64,000 nucleotides of DNA from Enterobacter mori. GTDB lineage: Bacteria; Pseudomonadota; Gammaproteobacteria; Enterobacterales; Enterobacteriaceae. Each line of letters starts with the position of its first letter. Positions within the stretch are counted from its first letter, which is position 1. Both the position numbers and the translations under genes were made by a program. The stretch covers positions 1,922,001 to 1,986,000 of the forward strand of contig NZ_CP104285.1 in the NCBI RefSeq assembly GCF_025244905.1, in the 5' to 3' direction. Below the pieces are notes generated by a model, which worked only from the letters and a program-made list of their open reading frames with translations, had not been told where the DNA came from and made no database searches. Below are positions 48,035 through 56,466 of this stretch, piece by piece.

Positions 48035-49057
48035 ATGATTGTACTGAGCAATATTTCGAAGGTTTTCGACAACGGAAAGGTGGCACTGACAGCCGTTGAT
48101 AATGTCAATTTGACGATAGCACAGGGACAGATTTACGGGATTATTGGGTACAGCGGTGCCGGGAAAAGTACGCTTATCCGCCTGCTGAACGGTCTGGAAA
48201 AACCCAGTACCGGCAGCGTAACCATCAACGGGCAGAATATTTCTGCCGCTAAGGGCGAAGCCTTACGTCAGGCGCGTCTGAAGATCAGCATGGTGTTCCA
48301 GCATTTCAACCTGCTCTGGTCGCGAACGGTTAACGAGAACATCGCCTTCTCGATGCAAATCGCAGGCGTGCCTAAAGCCAATATCAAGGCGCGCGTTGCT
48401 GAGCTGGTGGATCTGGTCGGCCTGAAAGGGCGCGAGAATGCGTACCCGTCCCAGCTGAGCGGCGGGCAAAAACAGCGCGTGGGCATTGCGCGCGCGCTGG
48501 CCAATAACCCGGACGTGCTGCTCTGCGACGAAGCCACGTCGGCTCTTGACCCACAGACCACCGATCAGATCCTCGATCTGCTGCTGGATATTAACCGTCG
48601 TTTCAAACTCACCATCGTGCTGATCACCCACGAGATGCACGTGGTGCGCAAAATCTGCGACCGCGTGGCGGTGATGGAAAATGGCAAAGTGGTGGAAGAG
48701 GGCGACGTCCTGAGCGTTTTCACCCATCCGCAACAGCCAATCACGCAACAGTTTGTTCGTCAGGTGAGCCAGTACGCCGAGGAAGAGACCTTCAATGCTG
48801 AGCTGGCAAATGAACTGGAAGGCACGGTTATCAAGCTGACCTTTACCGGACACAGCACGCATAAGCCTGTCGTCGGTGAATTAACGCTGCGTTATGGCCT
48901 GCCGTTTAACATTCTGCACGGAAAAATGACGCAAACCGCCCACGGTGTTTTCGGGCAACTCTGGGTGCACGTGGTGGCATCTGATGAACAACTTAACAAT
49001 ATCCTCGCCGACCTGCAGCACAGCGATATTGAAGGCGAGGTGATTAAACATGGCTGA
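48035..49057 (+). CDS. metN: Methionine-type ABC transporter ATP-binding protein (MetN-like)
   Basis: A 340-residue ATPase with Walker A (GYSGAGKST), signature (LSGGQKQRVGIARAL), Walker B (LLCDEATSALD) and a C-terminal NIL domain (residues about 265-340, VIKLTFTGHSTHKPV), which in MetN binds methionine and inhibits transport. It heads a metN-metI-metQ set divergent from mtcBC and overlaps metI by 8 bases. A second metNIQ elsewhere in the genome is likely, this being the copy tied to the cysteine salvage genes. Confidence 0.9.
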   Translation: MIVLSNISKVFDNGKVALTAVDNVNLTIAQGQIYGIIGYSGAGKSTLIRLLNGLEKPSTGSVTINGQNISAAKGEALRQARLKISMVFQHFNLLWSRTVNENIAFSMQIAGVPKANIKARVAELVDLVGLKGRENAYPSQLSGGQKQRVGIARALANNPDVLLCDEATSALDPQTTDQILDLLLDINRRFKLTIVLITHEMHVVRKICDRVAVMENGKVVEEGDVLSVFTHPQQPITQQFVRQVSQYAEEETFNAELANELEGTVIKLTFTGHSTHKPVVGELTLRYGLPFNILHGKMTQTAHGVFGQLWVHVVASDEQLNNILADLQHSDIEGEVIKHG

Positions 49058-49718
49058 GGATCTCTTTCCGCATCTGAAGTGGGACCAGCTGTGGGCAGCA
49101 ACCCAGGAGACGCTGTACATGACCGCACTCTCCGGCGTGGCGACCTTTGTTCTGGGGCTCGTGCTCGGTCTGGCGCTGTTTTTAACCGCGCGCGGCGGTC
49201 TGTTCCATAACCGAACGGTCTACAGCGTGATTTCGATTGTGGTGAACGTGTTCCGCTCTATTCCGTTCATCATCCTGATTGTATTGCTGATCCCGTTCAC
49301 GAAAACCATCGTGGGGACCATCCTTGGCGCCAACGCGGCACTCCCGGCGCTGATTGTGGGTGCAGCACCGTTCTACGCTCGCCTGGTGGAAATCGCCCTG
49401 CGTGAAGTGGATAAAGGCGTTATAGAAGCAACGCGCTCGATGGGCGCACGACTGAGCACGTTAGTGTTTCGGGTTTTACTGCCGGAATCATCACCTGCAC
49501 TGGTTTCAGGTATTACGGTGACGCTGATTGCGCTGGTGAGCTACAGCGCAATGGCGGGGGTGATTGGCGCAGGCGGTTTGGGAAATCTGGCTTATCTGGA
49601 AGGATTCCAGCGCAACCATGGTGACGTCACGCTGGTGGCAACGGTGACCATTTTAATCATCGTTTTCATTATCCAGTTCTGCGGCGATGTCATTACTTCA
49701 CTGTTAGACAAAAGATAA
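49050..49718 (+). CDS. metI: Methionine-type ABC transporter permease (MetI-like)
   Basis: A 222-residue inner-membrane permease with five to six membrane segments and the conserved ATPase-contact loop (EVDKGVIEATRSMGARLSTL). It overlaps metN and is followed after 28 bases by the binding protein gene. Confidence 0.92.
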   Translation: MAEDLFPHLKWDQLWAATQETLYMTALSGVATFVLGLVLGLALFLTARGGLFHNRTVYSVISIVVNVFRSIPFIILIVLLIPFTKTIVGTILGANAALPALIVGAAPFYARLVEIALREVDKGVIEATRSMGARLSTLVFRVLLPESSPALVSGITVTLIALVSYSAMAGVIGAGGLGNLAYLEGFQRNHGDVTLVATVTILIIVFIIQFCGDVITSLLDKR

Positions 49719-49746
49719 TCTCTAATAACACACAGGAACCATCATC

Positions 49747-50559
49747 ATGAAAAAGACACTGACACTGATCGCCGCAGCAACCCTGAGCGCCCTGAGCTTC
49801 GCCTCCTGGGCTGACACGCTGACCGTAGGCGCGTCCAACACGCCGCACGCCGAAATTCTGGAGCAGGCAAAGCCGATTCTGGCGAAGCAGGGTATCGACC
49901 TGGAGATTAAACCGTTCCAGGACTACATTCTGCCGAACACCGCGCTGGCGGGACGTGACATCGATGCGAACTATTTCCAGCACATTCCTTACCTGAACAG
50001 CGTGCTGAAAGATCATGCGGGCGATAAGGACTACGATTTTGTCAGTGCGGGCGCGATCCACATTGAGCCAATCGGCATCTACTCTAAAAAATACAAGTCT
50101 CTGAAAGACCTGCCGGAAGGCGGCAAGATCATCATGCGTGACGCGGTTTCCGAAGAGGGCCGCATTCTCTCTATCTTCGAGAAAGAGGGCGTGATCAAGC
50201 TGAAGCCGGGCATTGATAAAGTGACCGCGCGCATCAGCGATATCGTCGAAAACCCGAAAAAGCTGCAGTTCACGCCTAACGTTGAAGCTTCTCTGCTGCC
50301 GCAGATGTACAACAACGACGAAGGCGCTGCGGTGGTGATCAACGCCAACTACGCGATTGATGCAGGTCTGGACCCGGTTCACGATCCGATTGCGGTAGAG
50401 AGTGGTGAAAATAACCCGTACGCCAACATCATTACCGTACACCGTGGTGATGAGAAGAAAAAAGATATCGTTGCGCTGGTGAACGTCCTGCACTCCAAAG
50501 AGATTCAGGACTGGATCCGCACCAAATATAAAGGCGCGGTCATTCCTGTAAACAACTAA
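49747..50559 (+). CDS. metQ: NlpA/MetQ-family substrate-binding protein without lipobox
   Basis: A 270-residue binding protein of the NlpA family (LTVGASNTPHAEILEQAKPI, IEPIGIYSKKYKSL, NEAINYAI-like core). The signal peptide ends ASWAD-like (LSALSFASWADTL) and has no Cys, so unlike E. coli MetQ it should be free in the periplasm rather than a lipoprotein. The likely ligand is methionine or a sulfur relative such as homocysteine or cystathionine derivatives, in view of mtcBC next door (inference). Confidence 0.88.
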   Translation: MKKTLTLIAAATLSALSFASWADTLTVGASNTPHAEILEQAKPILAKQGIDLEIKPFQDYILPNTALAGRDIDANYFQHIPYLNSVLKDHAGDKDYDFVSAGAIHIEPIGIYSKKYKSLKDLPEGGKIIMRDAVSEEGRILSIFEKEGVIKLKPGIDKVTARISDIVENPKKLQFTPNVEASLLPQMYNNDEGAAVVINANYAIDAGLDPVHDPIAVESGENNPYANIITVHRGDEKKKDIVALVNVLHSKEIQDWIRTKYKGAVIPVNN

Positions 50560-50577
50560 TTAGCTGATTTTACAGAT

Positions 50578-50612
50578 GAAGCCCGGCGAGTCTCTCGTCG
50601 GGCTTCTTTTTT
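50578..50612 (+). terminator. Terminator after metQ
   Basis: GAAGCCCG (50578-50585) pairs with CGGGCTTC (50599-50606), then a T-run. It starts 18 bases behind the metQ stop. Confidence 0.92.
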
Positions 50613-50667
50613 GTATCCAGCCGATGAATCATTTAAGCTGACGCTTTAGGGCAATGGAGTGAAGGCA

Positions 50668-50877
50668 ATGGGCAATGTGACCAAAGACGAAGCGCTGTAC
50701 CAGGAGATGTGTCGGGTGGTGGGCAAGGTCGTTCTCGAAATGCGTGATTTAGGACAGGAGCCAAAGCATATTGTCATTGCCGGTGTGCTGCGAACCGCGC
50801 TGGCGAACCAGCGCGTCAAACGCAGTGAATTGACAACCGAAGCGATGGAAACGGTGGTTAAAGCGCTGGCCGGGTAA
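50668..50877 (+). CDS. fumD: Fumarase D (FumD/YdhZ)
   Basis: A 69-residue protein (LYQEMCRVVGKVVLEMRDLG, HIVIAGVLRTALANQRV). Its size and place beyond pykF fit E. coli YdhZ, reported to have fumarase activity. The ATG at 50668 is preferred to the upstream GTG at 50659, since it gives the known 69-residue length. Its last 20 bases overlap the 3' end of the convergent permease gene. Confidence 0.8.
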   Translation: MGNVTKDEALYQEMCRVVGKVVLEMRDLGQEPKHIVIAGVLRTALANQRVKRSELTTEAMETVVKALAG

Positions 50878-51544
50878 TACGCCAGCGCTTCGCAAGTTGC
50901 TCAAGAGAGCAGCACAGCAGGTAGTAAACCACTCCCGTAAAGATAAAGATGGCCGCCGGGTAGATTTGCACCCGGTTGTTCACCTGGCCCGCCACGGTGG
51001 TCAGTTCAGGTACGTTCACAATAAACGCCAGCGACGTATCCTTCAGCAGGCTGATAAATATCCCCACCAGAGACGGCAGAATATTGCGCATCACCTGCGG
51101 GAGCAGCACGCGCCCCAGGGTTTGCTGCGTGCTGAATCCCTGAGTCAGTGCCGCTTCATATTGCCCGGCGGGCAACGCGTTTAGCCCGGCGAGTACCGAA
51201 TGCATGACCGATGCCGCCGTGAACCAGGCCAGCGCCAGCGTCACGGTGAGGGCGCCAGGCAGATCGCCGCCGGTAATCAGCGGCAGCAGATACCACATCC
51301 AGAAAATCACAAAGATGAGCGGAATGCCGCGTATCAACTCTGCCCACAGAAACAGCGCCTTACGCCCAAGCCCGGGATAGCGCCACGCGGCGCACGCCAG
51401 CGCAATACCGCAGGGCAGAGCAAGTATGGCGGCACCCGCGGCCATCAGCAGTGAGAGCAACACGCCGCCGGGTTCACCCGCAGCTGCCCGTCCCCACAGC
51501 AGATAATCCAGGTTATCAGCAATCACGTTAAATCCGGCAATCAT
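50858..51544 (-). CDS. Polar amino-acid ABC transporter permease 2
   Basis: A 228-residue HisMQ-type permease with five membrane segments. The loop GQYEAALTQGFSTQQTLGRV holds the ATPase-contact motif. It is the fourth gene of a binding protein-ATPase-permease-permease set and overlaps permease 1 by 17 bases. Substrate class: polar or acidic amino acid (like GltJK), not fixed by sequence. Confidence 0.9.
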   Translation of the reverse strand: MIAGFNVIADNLDYLLWGRAAAGEPGGVLLSLLMAAGAAILALPCGIALACAAWRYPGLGRKALFLWAELIRGIPLIFVIFWMWYLLPLITGGDLPGALTVTLALAWFTAASVMHSVLAGLNALPAGQYEAALTQGFSTQQTLGRVLLPQVMRNILPSLVGIFISLLKDTSLAFIVNVPELTTVAGQVNNRVQIYPAAIFIFTGVVYYLLCCSLEQLAKRWRITRPAL

Positions 51545-52274
51545 GCGGAGTCCTCCCTGCGCGGGGGCCGAGTCGCGTCAGTAGCATACCCATAAGCACG
51601 CCGGTAAGCAGATACAGTGCGGTTCCCACGGTAAAAGCCTCCAGCGCGTGCGCGTTGTAGCTTTCGATCTGCCGCACCTGATAGGTGAGTTCGGCAAAGC
51701 CAATGCCGCTGGCGAGAGAGGAGAGCTTCATCAGGTTGAGATACTGACCGACGACAGGTTGCCAGGCATTCGCCAGTCCTTGCGGCAGCAGAATATAGCG
51801 AAATAACCGCCAGGCAGAAAACCCCTGCGCCAGCGCCGCCTCCCGCTGTCCGTTGGGGACGGAACGCAGCCCGGACTCAATCTCCTCAATCAAAAAGGCC
51901 GAAGTGAACACCCCCAACCCCCAGGCAGAACATAAAAACTCAGGAGTGAACCACCAGACGTCGCCGGGCAAAATCGACCAGGCGTGATCGGCATTCACGA
52001 CGTCCCGAAACCCGAGCGGTAGCCCGTTCCATGCGGCGAAGTACCAGAACAGAAGCTGCACCAGCAGCGGCGTGTTGCGAAACAGCGAGACCCAGCCGCT
52101 GACGACGGCATGACCGAACCCTCCTGCGGAGAGGCGAAGCAGCAAAAAAAACAACGCAAGCAGGGTGGCAAGTACCACGCCCGCGAGCGTGACCCACAGC
52201 GTGGTGAGAAAACCGGATAATATCCACTGCAGGGGCTGTCCGGTCAGCACTCCCTGCCAGTCGAGCGCGGGCAT
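51528..52274 (-). CDS. Polar amino-acid ABC transporter permease 1
   Basis: A 248-residue HisMQ-type permease. The conserved loop is GLRSVPNGQREAALAQGFSA. It shares the ATG/stop base with the ATPase gene (52274) and overlaps permease 2, so all parts should be made in balance. It resembles GltJ of the glutamate/aspartate importer. Confidence 0.9.
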   Translation of the reverse strand: MPALDWQGVLTGQPLQWILSGFLTTLWVTLAGVVLATLLALFFLLLRLSAGGFGHAVVSGWVSLFRNTPLLVQLLFWYFAAWNGLPLGFRDVVNADHAWSILPGDVWWFTPEFLCSAWGLGVFTSAFLIEEIESGLRSVPNGQREAALAQGFSAWRLFRYILLPQGLANAWQPVVGQYLNLMKLSSLASGIGFAELTYQVRQIESYNAHALEAFTVGTALYLLTGVLMGMLLTRLGPRAGRTPHDCRI

Positions 52275-53089
52275 TACAGCGGCTCCTGGTGAAGCGGGTC
52301 GAGCACTTTTTGCAGGAACCGCTTGGCGCGCGGATGCGACGGCTGGCTGAAAAATTGCGCAGGCGGGGCGGTTTCGAGAATTTGCCCGCCGTCGATAAAG
52401 ACGATCCGGTCAGCAATCTCCCGGGCAAACTGCATCTCGTGCGTTACCACAATCATGGTGATCCCACTGTGGGCGAGGGCTTTCATCACGTATAACACTT
52501 CGCCAATCATCTCCGGATCCAGCGCGGAGGTGGGTTCATCGAACAAAATGATTTGCGGCGACGAGGCCAGCGCGCGAGCAATCGCCACGCGCTGCTGCTG
52601 GCCGCCGGAAAGCTGCGCAGGAAAATGATGGGCTTTTTCCCGCATCCCGACCTTTTCCAGTAGCGCCAGCGCGCGCTCCTGGGCAGGCTGCGGCTTCCAG
52701 CCGTGCACATGCTCCAGCGCCAGGGTGATGTTCTGGCTGGCGGTGAGGTGGGCGTAAAGGTTAAATTGCTGGAACACAAAACCGACGCGGCTGCGTAACT
52801 GGCGCAGGGCCGCAGCGGCAAGCCGGGCGGTGGGTTTGTCATCAATCAGAATATCGCCGTCACTGAGGGTTTCAAGCTGGTTGATAAGACGGATCAACGT
52901 CGATTTCCCTGAACCGGATGGACCGAGGATCGCCACCACTTCACCCGGAGAGATGCTGAGGTTAATGCCTTTTAATACCTCGTGGTCGCCGTAGCGTTTA
53001 ACGACGTCACGAAACTCGACGCTGGCCTGTTCCAGATGTGAAAAATCCGCGGCACCGGCCGCGGAGTGTGAAAATAAACCTGAGAGCAT
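52274..53089 (-). CDS. Polar amino-acid ABC transporter ATP-binding protein
   Basis: A 271-residue ATPase of the GltL/HisP/GlnQ type: Walker A GPSGSGKST, signature LSGGQQQRVAIARAL, Walker [14 protein letters not shown], and the switch VVTHEMQFA. It has an N-terminal extension of about 20 residues (MLSGLFSHSAAGAADFSH) before the ABC domain; an internal start is possible. It begins one base beyond the binding-protein stop. Confidence 0.92.
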   Translation of the reverse strand: MLSGLFSHSAAGAADFSHLEQASVEFRDVVKRYGDHEVLKGINLSISPGEVVAILGPSGSGKSTLIRLINQLETLSDGDILIDDKPTARLAAAALRQLRSRVGFVFQQFNLYAHLTASQNITLALEHVHGWKPQPAQERALALLEKVGMREKAHHFPAQLSGGQQQRVAIARALASSPQIILFDEPTSALDPEMIGEVLYVMKALAHSGITMIVVTHEMQFAREIADRIVFIDGGQILETAPPAQFFSQPSHPRAKRFLQKVLDPLHQEPL

Positions 53090-53090
53090 A

Positions 53091-53927
53091 TTACTGGGCT
53101 TCTATTTTAAAGGCGCGAGGCTGTGGAGCAGGCGTGTTTGGGCCAAACCAGACATCGTAAATTTTTGCTGCCTGACCGTTTTCCTCGAGATTAACCAGCT
53201 CATCGTTTACGGCTTTCAGCAGCGCCGTTTCGCCTTTTTTCACCCCAACGCCAATCTCTTCCTTGCTGAGCAAATCGGGCAGGATTTTAAAGTTCGCTTT
53301 ATCCGGGGCCTGTGCCAGCAGGCCTGCAAGAATCGTGCTGTCCTGGGTGATGGCCTGCACGTTGCCGTTGCGCAGCGCCGTCAGCGCCAGAGGAATGTCA
53401 TCATAAGAGAGCACGCGAGACTGCGGGAAACGCTGGTGCAGCGCCTGCTCGCCCGTTGTCCCTTTCACCGCACCAATGCGTGCCCGGCTGTATTCATCCA
53501 GCTGATCGGGTGATTTAGCGGGCACCAGGAACTGTTGTCCGGTCACGAAATAGGGGGTGGAGAAATCAATCACCTGTGCGCGTTCCGGGGTGATAGTGAT
53601 ATCCGCCACGATCAGATCTGCTTTACCGGACTGCAGCAGCGGAATTCGGTTCGCCGGATTGGTGGCAACCAGTTCAAGCTTCACGCCGAGTGATTTTGCC
53701 AGGGCTTTGGCAAAGTCCACGTCGTAACCCACGATTTCGTGCGTCTTTGCATCAATCGAGCCAAACGGCGGGTTGGCGTCAAAGGTGGCGACTTTCACCA
53801 CCCCTGCGGCCTTAATATCCGCCAGCTGATCGGCCTGTGCCTGCGCTGAAAGCAGGCTCCCGGCTGCCAGTAACCCCAGAACCAGTGTCCGTTTGTTAAA
53901 CCCTTTCATTTTTGCTGCCATAGTCAT
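53091..53927 (-). CDS. Polar amino-acid ABC transporter periplasmic binding protein
   Basis: A 278-residue class II binding protein: signal peptide (LVLGLLAAGSLLSAQAQA), then the typical ADIKAAGVVKVATFDANPPF, GYDVDFAKALAKSLG and DLIVADITITPERAQVIDFS. It resembles GltI and other glutamate/aspartate or general amino-acid binding proteins. First gene of a four-gene set divergent from the small gene at 54169. Of the possible starts, 53927, 53921 and 53909, the choice is not certain. Confidence 0.9.
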   Translation of the reverse strand: MTMAAKMKGFNKRTLVLGLLAAGSLLSAQAQADQLADIKAAGVVKVATFDANPPFGSIDAKTHEIVGYDVDFAKALAKSLGVKLELVATNPANRIPLLQSGKADLIVADITITPERAQVIDFSTPYFVTGQQFLVPAKSPDQLDEYSRARIGAVKGTTGEQALHQRFPQSRVLSYDDIPLALTALRNGNVQAITQDSTILAGLLAQAPDKANFKILPDLLSKEEIGVGVKKGETALLKAVNDELVNLEENGQAAKIYDVWFGPNTPAPQPRAFKIEAQ

Positions 53928-54168
53928 ACGTCATCCCGTCGTTTTTTGTTTTGTCCTTCTACGCTCCCATAAGCGAAAGCTATCGCCAAATAAGAAATCG
54001 TTCTTTGCTATAAGCAAAAAAGCATTAGTGAACAGGGTGTTATGAACAGGTAAATGAAAGGGGGCGCTATTTGCAGATACTGCACATGAACAGACGATAT
54101 TGGTATTTCCCACGCGCTGAATTTGAGTGTTTAACTTAGGTCAGGCAAAGCGAAGAGGGGTAAAGACA

Positions 54169-54336
54169 ATGAAAAAATGGATAAGCACGTTACGGCGGTT
54201 TTTTGCGACCCGGCGGGTCAATGCGGAGAACAGCGCGCAACGGGTTCTTGAGTCGATACTGCCCGTCGCCAGCCTGTATGGCGTGGACGTTGCCAACATC
54301 GATCCGGAGTGGTTCTATGATAAAACGTCACGCTGA
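54169..54336 (+). CDS. Small basic protein of unknown function upstream of the two-component system
   Basis: A 55-residue protein with a very basic start (KKWISTLRRFFATRRV) and an acidic, Trp-containing end (VANIDPEWFYDKTSR). GAGGGG stands 9 bases before the ATG. I recognise no family. It lies between the amino-acid ABC operon and the histidine kinase gene. The basic amphipathic N-terminus could bind membrane or nucleic acid, but that is only a guess. Confidence 0.55.
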   Translation: MKKWISTLRRFFATRRVNAENSAQRVLESILPVASLYGVDVANIDPEWFYDKTSR

Positions 54337-54442
54337 ATTGCGCCGGACGCGCGAAATGTACTGGAATGAGCTGTGCGCGTTTTTGTTATGACAATCGTTA
54401 ACTGTTAATGTGACAGGATGTAAAAACCTGCCAGTTAACGGA

Positions 54443-55768
54443 ATGAAAAACACACTGTTCACGCGCGCCATCATTGTTTGGATCACCGTCTGCTTTGTCA
54501 GCAGTATCCTGCTCTATGCCGAACAAATCCGCCGTCAGTTCTGGGAGCGCGACCGGGAGTATTCGACGCTCTTTTCTGAGATTAGCGCAGTCCTTACGCA
54601 GAACGAGTCTGTATTGCCTCTACTGAGCGGTAATGAAGATATCACGGCACTGAATAAAAAATTCCCCCATCTTCTTGCGCTGGAAAAAACAACCGGACGC
54701 GCGCTGGACGCTGTCCGCGTTGAGCCCGCCAGCGATCAACAATACTGGCTCTACAATCCCTGGCGACAAATCCGTGTACGGGTTGATCTTGCCCCGCTAC
54801 TCAATACGCATCATGCCTTTGAGCGCATCGAAGTCTATTATTCGAAGCGTAGCGAACCACACACTTCAGATGCCTTCTGGCACTGGGCACGCCCCTTCCC
54901 ACAGGTAACGCAACCCTTCGTGCTTTCAGCCGATGCTCAGCCGGACTGGCTCGGTATTCAGTGGTTTATTTTCCTGGCAGTGTTTCTTGGATGGGGTATG
55001 GTCATTGCGGTGGGCAGCGTGGTGCTCTGGCAGCGCAAGGCGAGACGAGATGCAGAGCAGCGCGCCTTGTATTACCAGCATGCCCGACTCAACACGCTGG
55101 GGGAGATCACGGCGGGTATAGTCCATGAGATCAACCAGCCGCTCACTGCCGTGCAGAGCTGGATCCAGGGCGCGCAGCGACAGCAAAAGCTGGACAATCC
55201 ACAGGCAGTGTCCCAGGCACTGGCAGCAGCGCTGGTGCAAACACAGCGTATCAGCGCCCTGTTAACCCGTTTTCGTGAACACGTGGTGCAGGAGAAAGTG
55301 ACGCTGCGCGAAACCGACCTGGCGCAATGCTGGCAGCAGGTTGTGAATTTACTGGAGCACGAGAGACGCGCTGAACATATCATCGTCATCCATGCGTTTA
55401 CACCGGAGGCAACGACGGTCCTGGCTGACAGACTCTGGCTTGAGCAGGTACTGCACAATCTGCTTAGCAATGCGATTCAGGCTCAACAGGCGAACGCGCA
55501 GGGCTGGGTGCGGATCGAAAGCCGGAAAGACGCAAATGGCATTCAGGTCATCGTGACGGATGGCGGCCCCGGTTTTAGCCCGGAGGCGCTAGAGAATGCC
55601 TTTATGCCGTTTTACAGCGGCAGAGAAGAGGGAATTGGCCTGGGGATGACCTTAACGGAGTCACTGATGACGCGCATGAACGGATCGATTACGCTGGGTA
55701 ATTCGCCGGAAGGGGGCGCGCGGATCGTCCTGCAACTGGCTAATGGAAAGGAGACGACGCATGGATAA
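54443..55768 (+). CDS. Membrane sensor histidine kinase (DctB/FixL-like)
   Basis: A 441-residue kinase with an N-terminal membrane segment (AIIVWITVCFVSSILLYA), a periplasmic domain of about 140 residues (VSVL-rich, PWRQIRVRVDLAPLL), a second membrane segment (WFIFLAVFLGWGMVIAVGSV), then a HisKA-like box (LGEITAGIVHEINQPLTAVQ) and an HATPase domain (LHNLLSNAIQAQQANAQGWV, DGGPGF, GIGLGMTL). The H-box is of the DctB/FixL/TodS type. The ATG at 54443 is preferred; a GTG at 54410 is also in frame. It overlaps the regulator gene by 8 bases. Signal unknown. Confidence 0.88.
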   Translation: MKNTLFTRAIIVWITVCFVSSILLYAEQIRRQFWERDREYSTLFSEISAVLTQNESVLPLLSGNEDITALNKKFPHLLALEKTTGRALDAVRVEPASDQQYWLYNPWRQIRVRVDLAPLLNTHHAFERIEVYYSKRSEPHTSDAFWHWARPFPQVTQPFVLSADAQPDWLGIQWFIFLAVFLGWGMVIAVGSVVLWQRKARRDAEQRALYYQHARLNTLGEITAGIVHEINQPLTAVQSWIQGAQRQQKLDNPQAVSQALAAALVQTQRISALLTRFREHVVQEKVTLRETDLAQCWQQVVNLLEHERRAEHIIVIHAFTPEATTVLADRLWLEQVLHNLLSNAIQAQQANAQGWVRIESRKDANGIQVIVTDGGPGFSPEALENAFMPFYSGREEGIGLGMTLTESLMTRMNGSITLGNSPEGGARIVLQLANGKETTHG

Positions 55769-56372
55769 TATAATCTGGCTGATCGATGACGATGAATCCA
55801 TCAGAGAGTCGATGGCATTTTTACTTTCGGGCATGGGCTGGGAAGTGAAGACATTCGGGAGTATCGACGCGTTTACCTCGGCCCATGTTAAGGACTCAAC
55901 GCTCGTTGGCTGCCTGCTGCTGGATATGCGCATGCCGGGAAAAGGGGGGCTGACGTGGCTGGAAGAGGGCGAGTGGCCGTGGCCGCTGCTGCCGGTAATT
56001 ATCATGACCGGGCACGGAAGCGTCGACGCCTGCCGCCGGGCGTTCCGTAACGGCGTCTTTGAGTTTTTCACCAAGCCGCTGGATGCGGACAAGCTTATCG
56101 AATCCGTGGGGCTGGCGTGTGAGGAGAGCCAGCGACGTTTCGCCGCCTGGCAGGCGATCTCACGGATAAAAGCGCGCTTTGAACAACTCACCGCGCGGGA
56201 ACATGAGGTGTTGGCGGTATTGATGGAAGGGCTCAGCAATAAAGAGGTGGCGGCGCGGCTTAACCTGTCGCCGCGCACGGTGGAAGCGCATCGTGCAGCC
56301 GCGTTTGCCAAGCTGGGCGTCACGAGCCTGGTTCAGGCAAGCCGCGAGTACGATAAATTGCAATCCGTATAA
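55761..56372 (+). CDS. FixJ/NarL-type response regulator
   Basis: A 203-residue regulator: receiver domain with acidic pocket (LIDDDES), phosphorylated Asp55 (LLLDMRMPG), the Thr and Lys (IIMTGHGS, FFTKPLD), then a LuxR-type HTH (LTAREHEVLAVLMEGLSNKE, VAARLNLSPRTVEAHRAAAF). It belongs to the FixJ/TtrR/TodT group that pairs with kinases like the one encoded just before it. The likely target is the exported protein gene 94 bases downstream (inference). Confidence 0.92.
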   Translation: MDNIIWLIDDDESIRESMAFLLSGMGWEVKTFGSIDAFTSAHVKDSTLVGCLLLDMRMPGKGGLTWLEEGEWPWPLLPVIIMTGHGSVDACRRAFRNGVFEFFTKPLDADKLIESVGLACEESQRRFAAWQAISRIKARFEQLTAREHEVLAVLMEGLSNKEVAARLNLSPRTVEAHRAAAFAKLGVTSLVQASREYDKLQSV

Positions 56373-56466
56373 TTACCAGGTTGCGTGCGTAATCAACCGA
56401 ATTACGCGTCGTTGGCTGTCCCGGTATCCTCGAATGGTCTTCAGTTATTCTATTCGAGGTTATGCA

